From contig WOVA01000005.1 in NCBI GenBank assembly GCA_009773155.1, positions 19,218-83,217 on the forward strand: a stretch of DNA of 64,000 bases, read 5' to 3'. Of the stretch, positions 45,717-54,119 are shown piece after piece. This stretch comes from Elusimicrobiota bacterium. Its GTDB lineage: Bacteria > Elusimicrobiota > Elusimicrobia > Elusimicrobiales > UBA9959. The notes below the pieces were generated by a model, which ran no database searches, was not told the DNA's origin, and saw only the letters and a list, made by a program, of their open reading frames with translations. Both the position numbers and the translations under genes were made by a program. Each line of letters begins with the position of its first letter. Within the stretch, counting starts at the first letter, position 1.

Positions 45717-45734
45717 GGCGCGACGCCTGAAAAA

Positions 45735-45766
45735 GAAAAAGCCCCGGGGCTCCCCGGGGCTTTTTC
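45735..45766. terminator. Bidirectional Rho-independent terminator
   Basis: GAAAAAGCCCCGGGG (45735-45749) pairs perfectly with CCCCGGGGCTTTTTC (45752-45766). T-runs are available on both strands. It separates the plus-strand housekeeping run from the convergent sensor-kinase gene. Confidence 0.93.
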
Positions 45767-45778
45767 TTCAGGGCACGG

Positions 45779-47341
45779 TTATTGCGGCAGTATGATCGTG
45801 AAAGCTGAGCCCTTCTGCAGCTGGGATTTTACCAGCGCGCGGCCGCCGTGCACCTCGGCCACCTTTTTGACCAGCGCCAGGCCTATACCCCAGCCCTCCA
45901 CCTGGCCGGTGAACGAAGCCTCGACCTGGTAGAACTTGCCGAAGATATTCTCGTGTTCTTCGCCCGGTATGCCCGGGCCGTTGTCGCCGACCGACAGCAT
46001 GACCTTGCCGTCCCTGGCCGCGGCCGAGATCACCACCAGTTTCTCCTTGGCGGGGTTGAACTTGACGGCGTTCTCCACCAGGTTCTTGAGCGCGCTCTTT
46101 ATCAGCCCCCTGTCGCCGCGCACGGCGACGGGCTCCGGTATGGCGATCCGGCAGGTGGCGCCGTCCATGCCGAGGCGCTTCCTGGCGGTCTCAAGGACCT
46201 CCCTGGCCAGCTCGCCGGCGTCGAACGAGGAACAGTTCAGCGCGGCCTGCTCCAGGCTGTCCACCGTGACGAAGTCCAGCAGGCTCTCTACGAGAGAGGT
46301 CAGCTTGGCGCCCTGGGTGTAGATCGTGCCCGCCGATTTGCGCACTATCTCCGGCATCTCCGAAGAATGGGACTCGTCGGAGAGTATCTGGGCGTAGCCG
46401 CTTATGGCCGCCAGCGGGGTCTTGAACTTGTGAGAGATGAGCGAGAGGAAGTTGCGGGCCATCCGCTCTTCCAGTTTCTGCGCGGTGACGTCGGAGAGTA
46501 TCCAGAGCCAGCCCTCGGTCTCGGGCGCCTCGCCCTCTTTCGGCGTGCCGAGCAGGCGCATGGCCGAGCCTTCCAGGTAGAGCCTCTTGGGCTTCTCACG
46601 CGCGAAATCGAACTTCGTCGTCCGCTCCGGCGAGGCCATCACCGAATCGTAGGCCTCCTCGGTGGAGAAGGTGCGGAAGGCCTCCCGCATATCGGTGAAC
46701 TTGAACTTCTCGAATTCCAGGAAGAGCCTGGCGGCGCTGTTGACTATCGTTATCCCGCCGTCCCGGTCCGTCAGTATGGCGCCTTCCTTGATCTTCTTGA
46801 AGACTATCTCGAGCTTGCTCTTCTCCTCTTTGACCGAGGTGAAAAGCCGGGAGTTCTCTATGGCGATGGCGGCCTGCGAGGCGAAAGCCTCGAAATTGTT
46901 CCTGTCCGTCTCGGTAAAATCGCCGTCGGTCTTGTTTATGGCCTGCACCACTCCGATTACCTTGCCCTTGATGATCATGGGGCAGGTCAGCAGCGAGCGG
47001 GTCACGAAGCCGGACTTGGCGTCGATCTTGCCGGAGTGCCTGTTGTCGCCGGCCACGTCGTTGGCGATTATGGAGCGGGCTTCCTTGGCGCAGGTGCCGG
47101 CCACGCCCTCTCCCACCTTCAGGCGTATCCTGGCCACCTCCTCGGGCAGGCCGAGGGCGACGTCGAAATAAAGCTCCTGCGTCTTTTCGTCGAGCAGGTA
47201 AAGGGAGGCGCGCTCCGCGCCGACTACGCGGGAGGCCAGGCGCATGATGGTGGTAAGCAGCTCCGAGATGTCCAGCTTCGACGACAGAAGCCGCGACACC
47301 ATCACGAGCATTTCAAGGCTTTCCTGAGTCTGTACTATCAT
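45779..47341 (-). CDS. Sensor histidine kinase with GAF and PAS domains
   Basis: The 520-aa protein has a GAF domain (about 10-165, ending FASQAAIAIENSRLF), a PAS-like domain (about 185-285), a dimerisation/phosphoacceptor domain with the H-box FLSLISHKFKTPLAAISGY (His304), and an ATPase domain (about 400-520) with N-box LKNLVENAVKFN and G-boxes DNGPGIP and GWGIGLALVKK. No membrane segment is evident, so the input is probably cytoplasmic. No response regulator lies beside it. The start codon overlaps the stop of the upstream barrel gene by four bases, so the pair is cotranscribed. Confidence 0.93.
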   Translation of the reverse strand: MIVQTQESLEMLVMVSRLLSSKLDISELLTTIMRLASRVVGAERASLYLLDEKTQELYFDVALGLPEEVARIRLKVGEGVAGTCAKEARSIIANDVAGDNRHSGKIDAKSGFVTRSLLTCPMIIKGKVIGVVQAINKTDGDFTETDRNNFEAFASQAAIAIENSRLFTSVKEEKSKLEIVFKKIKEGAILTDRDGGITIVNSAARLFLEFEKFKFTDMREAFRTFSTEEAYDSVMASPERTTKFDFAREKPKRLYLEGSAMRLLGTPKEGEAPETEGWLWILSDVTAQKLEERMARNFLSLISHKFKTPLAAISGYAQILSDESHSSEMPEIVRKSAGTIYTQGAKLTSLVESLLDFVTVDSLEQAALNCSSFDAGELAREVLETARKRLGMDGATCRIAIPEPVAVRGDRGLIKSALKNLVENAVKFNPAKEKLVVISAAARDGKVMLSVGDNGPGIPGEEHENIFGKFYQVEASFTGQVEGWGIGLALVKKVAEVHGGRALVKSQLQKGSAFTIILPQ

Positions 47342-48183
47342 TGGAAGAACACCTGGTAAAGTATCTTGTAGCGGTTCCTGCTGCCGGAGCCGTCCGGCTT
47401 GTAAAGATTGTACCCCAGGTCGATCGACGAGGTCTCCCAGAGCTTCAGCCTCATGCCGAAAATAGCCGAGGACGCCTGCGCGGCCGACTTAAAGGATATT
47501 CTACTAAATCCCGCGTAAACATGGCTATCGTAATCGGGCTCCATGTTCCTGGCGAACTGCATCCCGGCCGCCCACTGCGGTTCCGCCGTGACCGGGGCGA
47601 AAGCCCCGAAGAAAGCGAGGTCGGAGTGGTCCAGCGACGGCGCGGGCAGGCCGGTGGCGGAAGGCCCGTCGGCCAGGAAGCCGGAGGCGTGCGCCAGGAA
47701 GAAGAACTGGTCGTAGTAGTTCTTCTCTATCTGGGCCTCCAGGGCGTAGGCGGAGAGGTTCTCTCTCGCGCCGACGGCCGGGAGCGTCTTCTGCCTGGCC
47801 GCAGCGGCGGAGAAAGTGAGGTGGGTGTAGCCGTCCGGGCCCTCGTCCGTGACCGGCAGCATCATGCCCGCCTTGGCCCCCCAGGCCGAGGAGTCGCTGG
47901 CGCCCCTTTCCGGATAGAAGAAGGGCTTAAGCGTGATCAGTCCCGCTTTCAGGTTCAGCATGACCGGCAGCCTGAGCGTCCAGATGTTTTCCGTGTAGAC
48001 CCCGTCGTCGCTGTAATAGCCCGCGTTGAGGCCGGTGACCCAGCGCGCTCCGGGCTTGAAGAAGAAAGAAGCCGAGTCCTTTCGCAACCCGCCGTCGCCG
48101 AAAGTGTGGTCGGCGTCCACCCACCAGGCGGAAGCCGTGCCGGCGGCCGATAGCAGGAGCAGGAGTGACAGGAGGACTTTCAT
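47338..48183 (-). CDS. Predicted outer-membrane beta-barrel protein, unknown function
   Basis: The 281-aa protein has a clear signal peptide (MKVLLSLLLLLSAAGTASA). Its mature part is made of alternating aromatic/hydrophobic strands separated by polar turns and ends with KILYQVFFQ, a terminal-Phe-rich strand typical of barrel proteins. No conserved family was recognised. It is translationally coupled to the downstream sensor kinase, so it may be connected with the signal sensed, but this is an inference. Confidence 0.75.
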   Translation of the reverse strand: MKVLLSLLLLLSAAGTASAWWVDADHTFGDGGLRKDSASFFFKPGARWVTGLNAGYYSDDGVYTENIWTLRLPVMLNLKAGLITLKPFFYPERGASDSSAWGAKAGMMLPVTDEGPDGYTHLTFSAAAARQKTLPAVGARENLSAYALEAQIEKNYYDQFFFLAHASGFLADGPSATGLPAPSLDHSDLAFFGAFAPVTAEPQWAAGMQFARNMEPDYDSHVYAGFSRISFKSAAQASSAIFGMRLKLWETSSIDLGYNLYKPDGSGSRNRYKILYQVFFQ

Positions 48184-48225
48184 TCCGCTTAATTATTATA
48201 TAAATAGGCTATCATTGCAATAGAA

Positions 48226-48253
48226 AGGCCCCCGGCGCGTACGCCGGGGGCCT
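48226..48253 (-). terminator. Rho-independent terminator of the GGxNxSPV-repeat gene
   Basis: AGGCCCCCGGCG (48226-48237) pairs with CGCCGGGGGCCT (48242-48253) around a four-base loop. On the minus strand a pyrimidine-rich CTTTCT tract follows. It lies just past the end of the minus-strand gene at 48282-48938. Confidence 0.85.
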
Positions 48254-48281
48254 CTAGGCCGCGCCCCTCGGATTCCGCGGC

Positions 48282-48938
48282 TCAGTTCCTGCCGGCGAAG
48301 AGGAAGAAATACTGCAGGAAGTCGTAGAGATCGCAGTTCACCAGCGTCACGTCCACTGGGGCGCGGTTCATGGCGCCGGTAAGCCTGCCCGAGACCTTGT
48401 TATAGCTCAGGCTCACGGGCGCGCGTCCGGCGTAGCCGGTCAGTTCGACGATGTTCTCCCCGGCCTGCCCTTCTTTCATGTCGAAAGTTATTTTCAGCGG
48501 CGCGTTGTTGGCGTAGCCGGTCAGTTCGCCCTTCTCCCAGTCCGCGAGATAGCTGACGGGGCTGCGGTTGGCGCCGCCTTCCACCAGGACCTTTTCCTTC
48601 GACCATTCAAAGCGCAGGTCCACGGGGCTGAGGTTGGCGCCGCCCTTGATCGTGCGGGCCTCATGGTCTATGGCTACGTCGACCGGGCTGTGGTTCATGC
48701 CGCCGGTGATGGTCCAGTCAAGCTTGTTTATCTTCACATCGGCCGGGCTGCCGTTCATGCCGCCCCTGATCGTGCCCATCTTAACGGCATAAGACGCTTT
48801 TTCGCCGCTCTCCACGGCGGCCGGCTCCGCGGCTATCGCGGTCCCCGCCACGTCGGCCGCGGTCATGGAATTAAGCTCTACGGCGCGGGCCTGGCCGGCG
48901 GCGAGCAGCGCCGCCGCAAAAAGGAAAGTTCTTTTCAT
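48282..48938 (-). CDS. Secreted protein with seven G-x-x-N-x-(S/A)-P-V repeats
   Basis: I chose the ATG at 48938, which follows GGAGG at a good distance and opens the signal peptide MKRTFLFAAALLAAGQARA; an in-frame ATG at 48998 would add 20 residues without function. The 218-aa protein has seven repeats with a period of about 20-27 residues: GGMNGSPADV, GGMNHSPVDV, GGANLSPVDL, GGANRSPVSY, GYANNAPLKI, GYAGRAPVSL and GAMNRAPVDV. Each is followed by a charged strand-like stretch. This periodicity fits a beta-solenoid or beta-sheet stack. I do not recognise a described family. It has its own terminator. Confidence 0.85.
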   Translation of the reverse strand: MKRTFLFAAALLAAGQARAVELNSMTAADVAGTAIAAEPAAVESGEKASYAVKMGTIRGGMNGSPADVKINKLDWTITGGMNHSPVDVAIDHEARTIKGGANLSPVDLRFEWSKEKVLVEGGANRSPVSYLADWEKGELTGYANNAPLKITFDMKEGQAGENIVELTGYAGRAPVSLSYNKVSGRLTGAMNRAPVDVTLVNCDLYDFLQYFFLFAGRN

Positions 48939-49121
48939 CGTAATACCTCCGTTCATCTCTGTCTGTGTATATTCTCTCAACAAACCGGCCGTCTTCACAA
49001 TGGACGACGGTCCCCCCTGCCCGGCGTATTTGGACCCATGCCCGGGTGGGCCCTTGACCTGTCAACCGCGCCGGGGCTCTGTGTTCCCCGCCGCTGTTCC
49101 CGCCGCGGGCCGTCCGGCCTT

Positions 49122-49130
49122 TGCTATAAT
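49122..49130 (+). promoter_or_regulatory. Extended -10 promoter for the secreted SGY-repeat pair
   Basis: TGCTATAAT at 49122-49130 is a perfect extended -10 (TGnTATAAT). No good -35 hexamer lies 17 bases upstream, as is common for extended -10 promoters. AGGAGG follows at 49151-49156, upstream of the ATG at 49169. Confidence 0.6.
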
Positions 49131-49168
49131 TTACCCTGGAGTAAAAGAGCAGGAGGGGTGACCATAAC

Positions 49169-49705
49169 ATGAAAAAAACCGTATCTTTTTTAATTCTCTC
49201 CGTCTTCGCGGTTTCCGCCGCCATGGCGGCCGGCGAAGCCGAGTTCGGCCGGGGCCTGGCGGTGCTGAAAGCCGAGCTGGCGGCCGGCGCGCCGGACCTT
49301 AAACTGCCCGAGCCTGAGCTGAAGGCGGTCATAGTCCGCGAGGGGACCCGACAATATGTCCGCGTCAGCGGCTACGTCAGCCTCAGCGGCTCCGCCTGGA
49401 TGCAGCAGGACGGCGGTTACACCTCGTTTAACTTCAGCGGCTACACGACCGTGAGGGATTCTTCGGGCCGCGTCACCAGCAACAGCGTGCGCGTCTCCTC
49501 CTACGAGGGGCTCTGGCTCCGGCCCGGTCAGTACATCCACCACAGCGTCAGGCCCAATATGTCCGTCTCGCTCTACAAGGACGGCAAATACGTCGGCTCG
49601 ACCACCGTCAGCGGCTATATCTCCGTCTCCGGCTGGCCGTCGTCCAATTACGTGACGCTGAACGGCTCCGGCTACCTCGAGGGCAGCCTCTACATAACCG
49701 AGTGA
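49169..49705 (+). CDS. Secreted small protein with SGY beta repeats
   Basis: The 178-aa protein has a signal peptide (MKKTVSFLILSVFAVSAAMA). The C-terminal two thirds consists of Ser/Gly/Tyr-rich strands repeating the pattern (V/F)SGY(V/T/I)x(V/L): VSGYVSLSG, FSGYTTV, VSGYISVSG and GSGYLEGSLY. The single-span export signal and strand-rich body suggest an extracellular or periplasmic protein. No family was recognised. Its stop overlaps the GTG start of the next gene (GTGA), so both are made together. Confidence 0.8.
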   Translation: MKKTVSFLILSVFAVSAAMAAGEAEFGRGLAVLKAELAAGAPDLKLPEPELKAVIVREGTRQYVRVSGYVSLSGSAWMQQDGGYTSFNFSGYTTVRDSSGRVTSNSVRVSSYEGLWLRPGQYIHHSVRPNMSVSLYKDGKYVGSTTVSGYISVSGWPSSNYVTLNGSGYLEGSLYITE

Positions 49706-50430
49706 AGAACCTCCTCCTCCCCCTGCTCCTGGCGGCGGCTCCGGCCGCCGCGCTGGATTTCGACTCTCCGGCGCGCGGCAACGCCGCCTTCGCCGGCGCG
49801 CTTCGCCCGGCCCCGGTGCTGGAGGTGGCCCGCCTGCCGCTGGACGGGCTCTGGGCCGAGCGCCTGTCCTCCGCGAAACATTTCGTCCTCGACGGCACGG
49901 CCTTCCTGGCCCGGGTCTCTTTCGACCCTGAGTGGAACATCTGGCTCGGGCTCAAGGCCGAAGAGGCCGGCGCCCCGGACGGGGCCTGGAAAGAGGACGC
50001 CCTGGCGGCCGGCGCGACCTATCGCTACAGCGGCGGGACGCTGTCGATAAAGTCCGAAGACGGGACGATAACGATCTCGGACGGCAAAGACGGTTCTCTG
50101 GAGACCTCGATAGCCGAGCTCTTCGACCTGCTCTACGCCGGCTCGTCCAAACTGAAGTTCGCGGACCTGGTGGAGTACGCCGTCGTCCGCAACTCCGACC
50201 CGGTATCGCAGGCCGGGGGCACGGTCACGCTGCGCATAGGCTCCGACGGCCTTTACTACTATTCACTTACCTCCGACGTTCTGGTCACCGGGCAGCCGCG
50301 CTGGCTGCTGGCCATAAACGGCGTTCTGTACGGGCTGAAATACGCCCCGCCGGACCTGGTCTTCGTCTCCAAGGAAATAGAGATGAAGACGGACCTGCCG
50401 GAGGAACGCACCGGACCCCGCCGGCGCTGA
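49702..50430 (+). CDS. Secreted protein of unknown function, coupled to the SGY protein
   Basis: The start is a GTG at 49702 within the stop codon of the preceding gene. The 242-aa product has a signal peptide (MKNLLLPLLLAAAPAAA) and a strand-rich body with aromatic patches (GLYYYSLTSDVLV, WLLAINGVLYGLKYAPPDLVFVSKEI). It has no Cys pairs and no known motif. Its cotranslation with the preceding SGY-repeat protein suggests a shared role. A terminator follows 23 bases after the stop. Confidence 0.75.
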   Translation: MKNLLLPLLLAAAPAAALDFDSPARGNAAFAGALRPAPVLEVARLPLDGLWAERLSSAKHFVLDGTAFLARVSFDPEWNIWLGLKAEEAGAPDGAWKEDALAAGATYRYSGGTLSIKSEDGTITISDGKDGSLETSIAELFDLLYAGSSKLKFADLVEYAVVRNSDPVSQAGGTVTLRIGSDGLYYYSLTSDVLVTGQPRWLLAINGVLYGLKYAPPDLVFVSKEIEMKTDLPEERTGPRRR

Positions 50431-50452
50431 GCCCGCCGTCTCCCCGGAATTA

Positions 50453-50477
50453 CCCGGCATCGCCGGGGCCTTTTTTT
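50453..50477 (+). terminator. Rho-independent terminator
   Basis: CCCGGC (50453-50458) pairs with GCCGGG (50462-50467) around ATC, and a run of seven T follows. It ends the plus-strand secreted-protein pair. Confidence 0.85.
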
Positions 50478-50491
50478 GATACTGGCTTCGC

Positions 50492-50770
50492 TCAGCCTTT
50501 CTTGGCGTCTGCGGCCTTGTTCCTCAGCTCCAGGCGCTCTTTCACCTTCTCCTGCCTGGTCTGGCACTCCTCGGACAGTTTCTTGATATTCTTCTGCAGG
50601 CAGTCGCGCATCCGGCCTTCGCCGGGTTTGACGTCCTTGCAGAGCTTCTGTATGTCCTCGGCGCAGACGCCCTTGCCCTCTCCTCGCCTGCCTTTGGCCG
50701 CGTCCGCGGGCAGGGCCATCAGCGAGCCCCCCAGCCCGGCGGCGAAAACCAGTATAAGAGTCCTTTTCAT
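50492..50770 (-). CDS. Secreted small Cys-rich repeat protein (GLG1-like repeat)
   Basis: The 92-aa product has a signal peptide ending near LPADA. The mature part holds four Cys in the spacing C-x7-C-x13-C-x10-C, in CAEDIQKLCKDVKPGEGRMRDCLQKNIKKLSEEC. This matches the Cys-rich repeat first named in Golgi apparatus protein 1 and found in many short bacterial exported proteins of unknown role. A Lys/Glu/Arg helix closes the protein. Full length for the bacterial versions. Confidence 0.85.
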   Translation of the reverse strand: MKRTLILVFAAGLGGSLMALPADAAKGRRGEGKGVCAEDIQKLCKDVKPGEGRMRDCLQKNIKKLSEECQTRQEKVKERLELRNKAADAKKG

Positions 50771-50839
50771 AAAACCTCCGTAGTACCGCAGTTTGCCTAC
50801 ACTGCTATAACGCGGCCGGGAGGTTTTTTATTGCGGAGT

Positions 50840-51376
50840 TCAGCGCAGTATTTCGATCCTTCCTATGGAGGGCTGCGGGACCATAGCCTTGGTGACGGCG
50901 CTGACGCCCTCGCCCACGTACATGGCGGCGACCAGGACTACGCTGGCGAGGAGTATGCCTATAGCGAGATTCCCTTCCTTGAGGCGCTTGCCGGCTTTTA
51001 GTCCGGGGTCCAGCCTGCCGAAGAGCCGCAGCGCCACCGAGATGGTTATCACGGCCAGCAGCATGGAGAAGGCCAGGTGGCCCAGGGAGATGAGCACCAG
51101 TTTCCAGAGACTTACGGCGTATTCGCCGGGCGAAGCGAAGTACATACGGGCCATGCTTATCACCGCGCCCATGCCGCGCTGCAGTATCATCGCGGCCGCG
51201 AACACGATGGCCCCCATAAGAGTGCCCACCGCGACGTTCCCCTTCTTTATCTCGGCTTCCATGTCGAAGTCCGGATTTGCCCTGACGAAAACCTTGTAGA
51301 TCAGCGCTATGATGAAGCCCGACATCAGCACGGCCAGGCCGAACTCCACGAAACTCGTCCATATCCTCGCGTTCAT
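50840..51376 (-). CDS. Membrane protein with two DUF350 units
   Basis: The 178-aa protein has several membrane segments and an internal duplication. EIKKGNVAVGTLMGAIVFAAAMIL in the first half corresponds to RLKEGNLAIGILLASVVLVAAMYV in the second, the hallmark of tandem DUF350 domains. AGGAGGAAAA precedes the ATG. The gene begins eight bases after the stop of the transglutaminase-like gene, forming an operon. Function of the family is unknown. Confidence 0.88.
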   Translation of the reverse strand: MNARIWTSFVEFGLAVLMSGFIIALIYKVFVRANPDFDMEAEIKKGNVAVGTLMGAIVFAAAMILQRGMGAVISMARMYFASPGEYAVSLWKLVLISLGHLAFSMLLAVITISVALRLFGRLDPGLKAGKRLKEGNLAIGILLASVVLVAAMYVGEGVSAVTKAMVPQPSIGRIEILR

Positions 51377-51384
51377 TTTTCCTC

Positions 51385-52371
51385 CTAAAAAAACGGTTCT
51401 ATCCTGTAGCCTTCCCGGCTTTCCAGCAGCGCCATGGTCGTCCGCCCCACCCTGCCCGGCTCCAGCCAGGCCGGCCCCGCCGGCTCTATCAGCACATATT
51501 CGAGTCCTTCGTGCCGGACGAAGACGTCTCCCTTGCCCGGCAGGCGCCTTATGGCCATCAGGTAATGGCCCGGCACCGAAACCCCGACCAGCCGCATGCC
51601 GCTCCAGCTGCCCAGTATCGCCCCGGCCACGCCGGTCTTGGTGTCGCAGTCGCCCCAGCCGCTGAGCATGGCTTTGGCGGGGGGGAGTATGCCGCCGGTA
51701 TGAAGGTCACCATCCTTCATCGGCGGGACTTTATAGCTCAGGGCGGTCTGCGCCAGCGAGAGCACCGAGCCGATCAACTCGTCCTGGCCAAAACCCCTGG
51801 CGTCGGCCGTCTCCTGCAGCGCCAGCGCCAGCGGCCGCAGCGCAGGAACATTACGCTTCACTATCCCTGGCATATCGGCCATCACGACATTGTCCTTCCC
51901 AAGGGTGAAGCCGCGTGACTTGAAGAACTGCTCGCGCTTCAGGCGGTATTCCCACTCCACCGCCTCCAGCGCTTTTTTGCCCTCGGCTTCTCCGCCTTTC
52001 TTGACGGCCCGGGCCCATTCAAGCTGCCGGTTGGACTCGCGCCAATTCTGCAGTCCGTCGAGGTCGGACTGCCGGTAGCCGTAGGCGGCCATATAGCGGT
52101 TGAAATCCGCCTGGCGCATGCTGTATGAGACGCTGACGCGGTTATTGGAAAAGTTGGTGAAGCCGTACCTGGCGTGATAAGCCCCGCCTTCGGCGTAGAT
52201 CTTCTGCGAAGCGGCCCCGCCGCCGCCGCCGGACGACTGGGCGCTGGCCAGGTGGCCGTTTTCGGGGTAAATCACCAGCCGCGCCTCCCATTCGGCGGCG
52301 AAAACATAGCTCAGCAGCAGGCAGAGCCCGGCGCAGAGCGAGCACGTGAGGGAGTCGGCCCCTTTCCCCAT
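51385..52371 (-). CDS. Exported transglutaminase-like protein
   Basis: I use the ATG at 52371 (MGKGADSLTCSLCAGLCLLLSYVFA), which gives a compact signal peptide; an in-frame ATG at 52413 adds 14 polar residues. The 328-aa product has a coiled middle (about 90-170). A C-terminal transglutaminase-like core follows, with the putative catalytic Cys in GWGDCDTKTG, His in VSVPGHYLMAI and an acidic residue in VLIEPAGP. Such cores act as proteases or cross-linking enzymes. It forms an operon with the DUF350 membrane protein. Confidence 0.72.
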   Translation of the reverse strand: MGKGADSLTCSLCAGLCLLLSYVFAAEWEARLVIYPENGHLASAQSSGGGGGAASQKIYAEGGAYHARYGFTNFSNNRVSVSYSMRQADFNRYMAAYGYRQSDLDGLQNWRESNRQLEWARAVKKGGEAEGKKALEAVEWEYRLKREQFFKSRGFTLGKDNVVMADMPGIVKRNVPALRPLALALQETADARGFGQDELIGSVLSLAQTALSYKVPPMKDGDLHTGGILPPAKAMLSGWGDCDTKTGVAGAILGSWSGMRLVGVSVPGHYLMAIRRLPGKGDVFVRHEGLEYVLIEPAGPAWLEPGRVGRTTMALLESREGYRIEPFF

Positions 52372-52432
52372 AGGGAACAGATTATACCTTTTGCGATTGC
52401 CGGGAGCGCCCATTATCGTGTAAACTTTCGCG

Positions 52433-53161
52433 GTGCCCCTCCTTTTCGACGCGCATAATCACTTCCAGGAATTCCCGGACCCCGCGGCCGCGGCGGCGGG
52501 GCTGCGCCCTGCCGTCTGCTGTGCCACGGGGCCGGCGGACTGGGAGGAGGTGCGGAGTCTGGCAGAGGCCGTTCCGGGCGTCGTCCCTTTCTTCGGAGTC
52601 CATCCCTGGTCCGTTGCCGAAGCCGGGCGGGACTGGCTGGCGCCGCTGGGCCAGCTGCTGCGCGATACCCGTTCGGGCGTGGGGGAATGCGGACTGGACG
52701 CGCTCAAAGCCCCGCCGCTGGCGGAACAGGCCGAAGCTTTCAAGCGGCAGGTTGAACTGGCCGTCCTGCTGGACAGGCCGCTCGCCGTCCATTGCGTGCG
52801 GGTCTGGGGGCCGCTGCTGGACATACTGCGCGCGTCCCGCCCGCTGCGCTTCCTGGTCCATTCCTATTCCGGCTCGGCGGACATGACCCGCGAACTGGCC
52901 GCGTTGGGGGGATATTTCTCCTTCGGTCCCGGCATCATGGACGAGAAGCGGGTGAAGGCCCGCGCGGCTCTGGCCGAAGTCCCGCGCGACCGCCTGCTCT
53001 TCGAGAGCGAAGCTCCGCAGGGCGCCGACTCTCCCGCGGAACTGCTGGCCCGCGCGCACGCGGCGGCAGAGAAGATGCTGGGCCTGCCGGCCGGTTCGGC
53101 CGCGGAGATATCCGCGCGCAACGGCGCGGAATTCCTGGGCTCCCTGGCGGAGGGGCGATGA
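52433..53161 (+). CDS. TatD-family metal-dependent hydrolase
   Basis: The start is a GTG at 52433. The 242-aa protein has the TatD metal-binding pattern: FDAHNHF near the N-terminus, FFGVHPW, GVGECGLD, LAVHCV and FLVHSYSG, plus a final acidic site in LLFESEAP. Members are nucleases or related hydrolases; the exact substrate is uncertain. The ATGA overlap with the next gene shows cotranscription. Confidence 0.9.
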   Translation: MPLLFDAHNHFQEFPDPAAAAAGLRPAVCCATGPADWEEVRSLAEAVPGVVPFFGVHPWSVAEAGRDWLAPLGQLLRDTRSGVGECGLDALKAPPLAEQAEAFKRQVELAVLLDRPLAVHCVRVWGPLLDILRASRPLRFLVHSYSGSADMTRELAALGGYFSFGPGIMDEKRVKARAALAEVPRDRLLFESEAPQGADSPAELLARAHAAAEKMLGLPAGSAAEISARNGAEFLGSLAEGR

Positions 53162-53916
53162 GCGACGAGCGGCTGGCGCGCATAAAGCTGATGCTGGGCG
53201 AGGAAGGTCTTTCGCGACTGAAGAAATCTTCCGTGACCGTGGTGGGTCTGGGCGCGGTAGGGAGCTATGTGGTGGAAGGTCTCGCCCGCTCCGGCGTGGG
53301 CAGGCTGCGCCTGGTCGATTTCGACGAGGTGCGCGCCAGCAATATAAACCGCCAGCTTTACGCGCTGGGTTCCACCATAGGCAGGCGCAAGGCCGACCTG
53401 GCCGCCGAGCGGGTCCTGGACATAAACCCGCAGTGCCGCGTGGAGGCGCTTAAAATATTCGCCGCGCCCGAGACCTTCGCGGAGCTGCTCGCCGGCCCGC
53501 CGGACCTGGTGGTGGACGCTATCGACGCCCTCGGCCCCAAGGTCGGCCTCATCTCGGAGGCGCTCAAGGCCGGGATCCCGCTTATTTCTTCGATGGGCGC
53601 CGCGCTGCGCACCGACATGAACGCCGTGCGCGTCGGCCCTTTCTCCAAGGCCTCCGGCTGCCCGCTGGCCGCGCGCGTGCGCCGCCTCCTGCGCCGCCAC
53701 GGCCATCCCGGCGATTTCGCCTGCGCCTATTCCACGGAGCCGCTGGGAAAGCTGCGCACCGGCGCGCGGCTGATGGAGCCGGGACCGGACTTCTACGAGC
53801 GCGGCCGCAAACGGGCGGCGCTGGGCAGCCTGCCCACGCTGACCGGCATCTTCGGCCTGGCCATAGCCAACGAGGCGATAAAGTTCCTTTCCGGACAGAA
53901 GAAAAACTTGATATAG
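53158..53916 (+). CDS. tcdA: tRNA threonylcarbamoyladenosine dehydratase (TcdA/CsdL), ThiF-type
   Basis: I use the ATG at 53158, overlapping the TatD stop. The 252-aa protein has the nucleotide-binding GLGAVGSYVVEGLARSGVGRLRLVDFDEV and the segment NINRQLYALGSTIGRRKADLAAERVLDINP of the E1-like/ThiF fold. DAIDALGPK and ISSMGAALRTDMNAVRVGPFSKASGCPLA are typical of TcdA, which cyclises t6A in tRNA using ATP. Full length. A long in-frame extension further upstream is not a real N-terminus. Confidence 0.9.
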   Translation: MSDERLARIKLMLGEEGLSRLKKSSVTVVGLGAVGSYVVEGLARSGVGRLRLVDFDEVRASNINRQLYALGSTIGRRKADLAAERVLDINPQCRVEALKIFAAPETFAELLAGPPDLVVDAIDALGPKVGLISEALKAGIPLISSMGAALRTDMNAVRVGPFSKASGCPLAARVRRLLRRHGHPGDFACAYSTEPLGKLRTGARLMEPGPDFYERGRKRAALGSLPTLTGIFGLAIANEAIKFLSGQKKNLI

Positions 53917-53954
53917 TAGAATTCTAATGTGGTTCCAGGTCATAGGGGGGTACG

Positions 53955-54119
53955 ATGATGAAAAACACTGTAAAACTTTTTTTGACCGCCTTGCTGGCCG
54001 CAGCGGCCTATTCTCCGGCCGGAGCGCAGATGAGCTCCGCCGAACTGAAGGAGCGCATCGCCGCCCTTCAGGAAGCCATAGAGGGGTGCGATGGTCGGGA
54101 GAGTCTGGATCAGTTCTAA
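53955..54119 (+). pseudogene. Exported-protein gene truncated by an IS3-type insertion
   Basis: The frame begins MMKNTVKLFLTALLAAAAYSPAGAQ, a good signal peptide, then a helical start (SSAELKERIAALQEAIEG). After this the codons run into the end of the insertion sequence and stop at 54117-54119. The original C-terminal part is missing. The product that remains would be about 54 residues. Confidence 0.65.

Noticed and set aside
45848..47359. Open frame of 503 codons on the plus strand
   Set aside because: Antisense to the sensor histidine kinase; composition is a mirror of the kinase codons and no motif is seen.
52792..53157. Long N-terminal extension of tcdA
   Set aside because: It lies inside the TatD gene in another frame; the family start is at 53158.
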